Source: an uncultured Fluviicola sp. (lineage in GTDB: Bacteria; Bacteroidota; Bacteroidia; Flavobacteriales; Crocinitomicaceae). Taken from it: a DNA stretch of 64,000 nt. Position numbers and translations under genes: made by a program. This document shows, one piece after another, positions 59,579 to 64,000 of this stretch. Position 1 is the stretch's first letter; each line of letters starts with the position of its first letter. The stretch spans positions 186,001 to 250,000 of the forward strand of contig NZ_CAMLDC010000001.1 in assembly GCF_946478805.1 (NCBI RefSeq), written 5' to 3'. Under the pieces are notes generated by a model that was not told where the DNA came from, did no database searches, and saw nothing but the letters and a program-made list of their open reading frames with translations.

Positions 59579-61900
59579 ATGAAATTAGGATTATCCATTT
59601 TAATTGTTCTAATTACTGCGGTTTCTTTTGGACAAGAGAATGCGACAATAAGCGGAACAGTTAAAGACCATTCGAAAGGAGAAGAAATCATCGGTGCAGT
59701 TGTTCGTGTAAAGGATCAAAAATTGGGTGCTGTTACGAATGAATACGGGTTTTACTCGCTGACATTGCCTGTTGGAAAATATACCATTCAGATCTCGGCA
59801 GGTGGCTATCTACGGATTGAACAGGAAGTAGATTTGTCAGTCTCGCAATCAATCGATTTTCAATTAAAAACAGAACGGGACGAAAAGGAATTGGAAGAAG
59901 TAGTGATTACTTCTGACAGACCTGATGGAAATGTGCGGGACCCGTTGATGGGAGTTGAAAAAATTGATCCGAAGGAAATTTCCAAGATACCAGTGATTTT
60001 CGGAGAAAAGGATTTGATCAAGACCATGCAATTGCTTCCGGGTGTAAAGAATGCAGGGGAAGGAAGCTCCGGATTTTATGTGCGCGGTGGTGGGGCAGAC
60101 CAGAATCTGATCTTATTGGATGAAGCACCGGTTTATAATGCAAGTCACTTACTTGGCTTTTTCTCCACATTTAATTCCGATGCGATTAAGGATGCGATGC
60201 TTTACAAAGGAAACCAACCGTCGAATTATGGGGGCAGGCTTTCTTCCGTTCTGGATATTAAGATGAATGATGGAAACCAAAAGCGCTACAATGTCGGAGG
60301 AGGAATTGGATTAATATCTTCTAAATTGATTGTGGAAGGCCCGATTGCAAAAGATAAAGCCTCTTTTCTGGTTTCAGGAAGAAGGACATATGCGGATCTA
60401 TTCCTGAAACTATCCGATAAGTTCAAAGACAACAAGTTGTTTTTCTACGATTTGAATGCAAAAGTGAATTACCGCTTAGGGAAAAAGGATCGCTTGTTTT
60501 TATCCGGCTATTTCGGAAGGGATAAACTCGGTTTGGGGGATGTTTTCGGAATCAATTGGGGAAATACCACCGGAACGCTTCGTTGGAATCACATCATAGA
60601 TGAAAAGTGGTTTTCAAATACTTCATTTATCTACAGTAAATACGATTACAAGATTTCAATTTCAGGAGGCGATGTGAAGTTTGACATTACATCACAAATT
60701 CAGGATTTCAATTTGAAACAGGAATTTCAATGGTTCCCCAATAACAGGAACAAGGTTAAAATTGGCTTGAACGTGATCAACCACGGAATTACTCCCGGGC
60801 AGATCGATGCAAATGAGGGCTCAGGAATTAATGCCAAAAGATTGAAACCTACGAACTCGATTGAAAATGCAGTCTACATCACAAATGATTATACGATCAC
60901 TGAGAACTTCACGATGAGCTATGGTTTGCGCGGATCGAATCTGATGGCCCTTGCCAGTGGAGATGAGATGTATACCTATAATCCGGATGGAACAGTTGCT
61001 ACAACCAATGACTATACGAAGAACAAGTTGTTGAAATCGTATTTTTTCGTTGAACCACGGCTTTCTTTCAGTTGGCAGTATCTGAAAGGACAATCCATTA
61101 AAGCGGCTTACGCAAGAAACACACAGAATATCCATCAGGTTTCGAATTCCACTTCCGGTTCACCGACAGATGTGTGGCTTTCTTCCAGTCTGAACATCAA
61201 ACCGGAGATTTCGGACCAGGTGGCTTTGGGTTGGTTTAAGAATTTTTTCGACAATAAATTGGAGTTGAGCACGGAATTATATTATAAATGGCTACAAAAC
61301 CAATTGGATTATAAGAACGGTGCAAATGAGCAGGCAAATGAACGCTTGGAAGGAGAATTACTTTCCGGGATTGGTCGGGCGTACGGTTTGGAAATCATGC
61401 TGAAAAAGAAATCGGGTCGGTTTACAGGTTGGATCGCTTATACACTTTCCCGCACGGAGCGCAAAATCGAGGGAATCAATGACGGGAAATGGTATTTGGC
61501 GAAACAGGACAGAACGCATGATTTATCAGTCGTCGGAATCTACGATATCACGCCCAAATGGTCGATTTCCGCATTGTTTGTATTCTATACCGGAAATGCG
61601 GTGACTTTCCCTTCAGGGAAGTACCAGGTTGATGGACAGACTTATTTTATTTATACCCAACGCAATGGATACCGCATGCCGAATTATCATCGGTTGGATC
61701 TGGGAGTTACCTGGCTTCGTAAAAACACGAAGAAATTTGAAAGCAGTTGGAACTTCTCCATCTACAATGCATATGCGCACGAAAATGCATATTCAATCAC
61801 CTTCCGGGAGAATAAAGATGATCCGACCAAAACAGAGGCGGTTAAAACCACTTTATTCAAGATAGTTCCTGCAATTACATACAATTTTAAATTCAAATAA
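59579..61900 (+). CDS. TonB-dependent outer-membrane receptor with carboxypeptidase-like domain
   Basis: 773 aa from ATG 59579 (signal peptide MKLGLSILIVLITAVSFGQ); a longer frame to 59507 lacks a signal peptide at its start. A carboxypeptidase-regulatory-like domain (ISGTVKDHSKGEEIIGAVV, about 24-100), plug (KDLIKTMQLLPGVKNAGEGSSGFYVRGGGADQNLILLDEAPVYN) and a 22-strand barrel ending ITYNFKFK follow. It is shorter than SusC and lacks a SusD partner; instead a DUF4249 lipoprotein gene follows by one base. The transported substrate is unknown. Confidence 0.9.
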   Translation: MKLGLSILIVLITAVSFGQENATISGTVKDHSKGEEIIGAVVRVKDQKLGAVTNEYGFYSLTLPVGKYTIQISAGGYLRIEQEVDLSVSQSIDFQLKTERDEKELEEVVITSDRPDGNVRDPLMGVEKIDPKEISKIPVIFGEKDLIKTMQLLPGVKNAGEGSSGFYVRGGGADQNLILLDEAPVYNASHLLGFFSTFNSDAIKDAMLYKGNQPSNYGGRLSSVLDIKMNDGNQKRYNVGGGIGLISSKLIVEGPIAKDKASFLVSGRRTYADLFLKLSDKFKDNKLFFYDLNAKVNYRLGKKDRLFLSGYFGRDKLGLGDVFGINWGNTTGTLRWNHIIDEKWFSNTSFIYSKYDYKISISGGDVKFDITSQIQDFNLKQEFQWFPNNRNKVKIGLNVINHGITPGQIDANEGSGINAKRLKPTNSIENAVYITNDYTITENFTMSYGLRGSNLMALASGDEMYTYNPDGTVATTNDYTKNKLLKSYFFVEPRLSFSWQYLKGQSIKAAYARNTQNIHQVSNSTSGSPTDVWLSSSLNIKPEISDQVALGWFKNFFDNKLELSTELYYKWLQNQLDYKNGANEQANERLEGELLSGIGRAYGLEIMLKKKSGRFTGWIAYTLSRTERKIEGINDGKWYLAKQDRTHDLSVVGIYDITPKWSISALFVFYTGNAVTFPSGKYQVDGQTYFIYTQRNGYRMPNYHRLDLGVTWLRKNTKKFESSWNFSIYNAYAHENAYSITFRENKDDPTKTEAVKTTLFKIVPAITYNFKFK

Positions 61901-61901
61901 G

Positions 61902-62678
61902 ATGAAATTTTCATTGATAGCACTTGTTTCGTTTATTTTTCTTCTTGGTTTTTCAAGTTGTGAGAAAGTGATAAAAATTGATTTGAATGATACAGAACAA
62001 AAAGTCGTAATAGAAGGTACCATCTTAAGAGGTGATACTTTGCAGCGTATCCGGATCACGAAAACACAAAATTTTGATGAAAGTACCAATCCTCCACCTG
62101 TTGATAATGCAGTAGTTACGGTAGTTGACGATTTGGGAAATGCAGCAACCTTTACTTCAGTAGGTAATGGATGGTATGAATTGACTTCTTATCCTGGCGT
62201 GGAAGGAAGAACCTATTCCTTGTCTGCTAACGTTGAAGGTACTACATATTCGGGAAGCAGCACGATGCCTTTCTATCAGCCACTGGCAGAATTGCTTGTT
62301 GACTTTTATCCTTTTGGTACAGATACATTGATTGCGGTAGTTCCGGCACATTTCGATCAGCAGGGAATTTCGAATTACTACCAGTTTCACGTGTATGTAA
62401 ATGGGATTCGGGATAAAGGTATTTACATCCAGGATGATCAATTCACGGATGGAAATCTGACCATTCAACCTTTATTTGTCCAGGATTTAGTGGTTGGCGA
62501 TACTGTACGGGTGGATTTCTTTTGTATCGACAAACCAGTTCACACCTATTTCAATCAATTGAGTGTGAATTTATCCAGCAGTGCAACACCGGCAAATCCG
62601 ATTTCGAACTTAACAGGGGGATGTTTGGGTTATTTTTCTGCCAGGACATTTGATTCAAAAACAGTAGTGGTTAATTAA
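61902..62678 (+). CDS. DUF4249 family lipoprotein
   Basis: 258 aa. Lipoprotein signal MKFSLIALVSFIFLLGFSSC (Cys20). EKVIKIDLNDTEQKVVIEGTI and DNAVVTVVDDLGNAATFTSVGNGWYEL are typical of DUF4249, regularly encoded with small TonB receptors in Bacteroidota. It starts two bases after the receptor stop and probably acts as its surface lipoprotein partner, as SusD does for SusC; this is inference. Confidence 0.82.
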   Translation: MKFSLIALVSFIFLLGFSSCEKVIKIDLNDTEQKVVIEGTILRGDTLQRIRITKTQNFDESTNPPPVDNAVVTVVDDLGNAATFTSVGNGWYELTSYPGVEGRTYSLSANVEGTTYSGSSTMPFYQPLAELLVDFYPFGTDTLIAVVPAHFDQQGISNYYQFHVYVNGIRDKGIYIQDDQFTDGNLTIQPLFVQDLVVGDTVRVDFFCIDKPVHTYFNQLSVNLSSSATPANPISNLTGGCLGYFSARTFDSKTVVVN

Positions 62679-62739
62679 AAAGCACATCTTTAACCCAACG
62701 GCCCGATAACGGGACGAATTAAAATTGCAGTTTTTACAA

Positions 62740-63381
62740 TTAAAAGATTTTGTATTTAGCACCCAATTGCAATCCTAAAGAAAATTCAGGAAAGCCATCG
62801 TATCTGGTACTGGTACTGCTTAATTTTATATATGGAAGCATGGCTGCAAGGTCAGCATAGAGAAAAAGATTATCTGTTATCAGGAAATCATAGCCCATTG
62901 CAAAACCTAAATTTAGTGAGGTTTGTGAGATGGGAAACAGGTCAAAGTTTGCTACAATGAACGGATCCACGGGATAAATCCATTCTCTTGTTACTTTTGA
63001 AAATGTGAATCCGACAATTGCTCTTCCGTAGAACCCACCTGTTGTAGCGTCAAAGTCACCACTATATTGCTTGTAATCAAATAGAAAACTATGGTGTCTG
63101 AACGTTTCTTGGGTTGCAATGAAAAACTCGGCTGATTCATAATTGGAATTAGTGTGTTTTAGAATCGGATTTTCATCTCCTGGTTTTAAATATGGAAAAG
63201 AATAGGTATAACTAAATCTGAGTGTTGCAGGAAAAAACTCATCTAATGAATATTCCGTGAAAATTCCCGTATTTAACCTGGATGCAAGATTATATCCGCC
63301 AAATCCACCTGCATAAAATTGTGATTGAGCATAAAATTGAATTGAAGTCAGAATTAAAGAAAGATAGATGGCAAGTCTCAT
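62740..63381 (-). CDS. Putative outer-membrane beta-barrel protein
   Basis: 213 aa from MRLAIYLSLILTSIQFYAQ at 63381; a longer frame to 63423 adds residues before the signal peptide. Alternating hydrophobic strands (FYAGGFGGYNLASRL, LRFSYTYSFPYL, AIVGFTFSKV, LNLGFAMGYDFLI, FSLGLQLGAKYKIF) with a terminal Phe indicate an outer-membrane barrel of perhaps eight strands. The specific family is not recognised. It is convergent with the DUF4249 gene. Confidence 0.65.
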   Translation of the reverse strand: MRLAIYLSLILTSIQFYAQSQFYAGGFGGYNLASRLNTGIFTEYSLDEFFPATLRFSYTYSFPYLKPGDENPILKHTNSNYESAEFFIATQETFRHHSFLFDYKQYSGDFDATTGGFYGRAIVGFTFSKVTREWIYPVDPFIVANFDLFPISQTSLNLGFAMGYDFLITDNLFLYADLAAMLPYIKLSSTSTRYDGFPEFSLGLQLGAKYKIF

Positions 63382-63526
63382 GAAAATTAAATTTGGTGCG
63401 AAAATAGACTTTTTAGAAATCAATTCTTTGATTAATGATTGAGCTTTTAAATGAAATCCTTGAGTTTCGTGAAAACGTGTGGTTATTTATGGAGACTTTG
63501 TATCTTTACGCTCTTAAATTAGTTTG

Positions 63527-64000
63527 ATGACAAGACAGGAGTTGATTCAGCAAATTCGCGAAAAAAAATCATTTTTATGTGTCGGTTTGGATACCGACTT
63601 GGATAAAATTCCTGCTCATTTGTTGCAGACAGAAGATCCGATCTTTGAATTCAATAAGGCAATTATTGATGCAACGAAGGATTTGTGCGTTGCATATAAA
63701 CCAAACGTCGCGTTTTACGAAGCTTTGGGTCCGAAAGGATGGGAATCACTGAAGAAAACAATCGATTACATTCCTTCCCATTGTATGACCATCGCTGATG
63801 CAAAACGCGGAGATATCGGAAATACATCAACGTATTACGCAAAAACCTTCTTCGAATACCTGGATTGTGATGCTGTGACGGTTGCTCCGTATATGGGAGA
63901 AGATTCCGTGACACCTTTCCAGGAATTTAAGGGTAAATGGGTGATCTTATTAGCCTTGACCTCAAATAAAGGAGCCTTGGATTTTCAATTTACAACCGAT
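63527..64000 (+). CDS. pyrF: Orotidine 5'-phosphate decarboxylase, type 2 (partial, runs off the window)
   Basis: Last step of UMP synthesis. 158 codons are present, from ATG 63527 ([29 protein letters not shown]); the 3' end is beyond the window. The catalytic Asp-Lys core [16 protein letters not shown] is present, and CVGLDTD and [12 protein letters not shown] are the type 2 pattern. A -7-like TATCTTTA lies about 20 bases upstream. Confidence 0.9.
   Translation, partial: MTRQELIQQIREKKSFLCVGLDTDLDKIPAHLLQTEDPIFEFNKAIIDATKDLCVAYKPNVAFYEALGPKGWESLKKTIDYIPSHCMTIADAKRGDIGNTSTYYAKTFFEYLDCDAVTVAPYMGEDSVTPFQEFKGKWVILLALTSNKGALDFQFTTD

Overview
The window is chromosomal DNA of a Bacteroidota bacterium, most likely a Flavobacteriales member close to Crocinitomicaceae/Fluviicola. 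The evidence is a set of type IX secretion (T9SS) cargo proteins ending either in type A 'YPNP' sorting domains or in type B gliding-motility-associated (CHU_C) domains, a TonB receptor/DUF4249 pair, a PorE-like OmpA protein, a SUF iron-sulfur operon, and many promoters with the Bacteroidota -7 element TAnnTTTG only a few bases from the start codon. The species assignment is inference; there are no rRNA or tRNA genes to test it.

Layout. 1-2.4 kb: two nucleotide-sugar dehydrogenases for surface polysaccharide. 2.6-16.9 kb: four large T9SS cargo genes in a mirrored order A-B-B'-A' (two paralogous pairs), with a TPR/LuxR-like regulator between A and B. 17.1-18.9 kb: rmlB and a CpsB/YwqE-type PHP phosphatase. 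19-23.8 kb: a membrane-YceI fusion, a DUF2279 protein and two overlapping alpha/beta hydrolase genes. 23.8-38.1 kb: fabF and a SUF system in two pieces (sufA-B-C-D at 34.1-38.0 kb; sufS-E-DUF59 at 25.1-27.1 kb). The 7 kb between the pieces holds a lipoprotein-ECF sigma-membrane protein operon, a putative small RNA, tlyA, a CHU_C protein, a collagen-like protein and a small secreted protein. 38.4-47.6 kb: three large type B adhesins built from near-identical 70-residue Ig-like repeats, two of them preceded by a small secreted protein. 47.7-64 kb: housekeeping and envelope genes (ribF, LRR protein, ddl, PASTA protein, type A cargo, rluD family, PorE-like OmpA, purM, prfA, TonB receptor/DUF4249, a beta-barrel protein, and pyrF running off the end).

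The most interesting system is the ECF sigma locus at 27.2-29.97 kb. Three sites in the window share TTCCAACC, exactly 14 bases, then G[CT]ATC[AT][AT]AG. One lies in front of the sigma operon (autoregulation). One starts at the stop codon of the last operon gene. One is 19 kb away. The last two do not precede a protein gene; each is followed by about 90-130 bases without an ATG that end in a strong rho-independent terminator, so they look like small RNA genes of the same regulon. The third operon protein has an unusual predicted layout: a cytoplasmic domain with a duplicated W-x-x-L motif, one inner-membrane helix, a long periplasmic linker and a C-terminal outer-membrane-type beta-barrel. That would suit an anti-sigma factor sensing the outer membrane directly. 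The regulon, the RNAs and the sensing role are inferred from sequence only.
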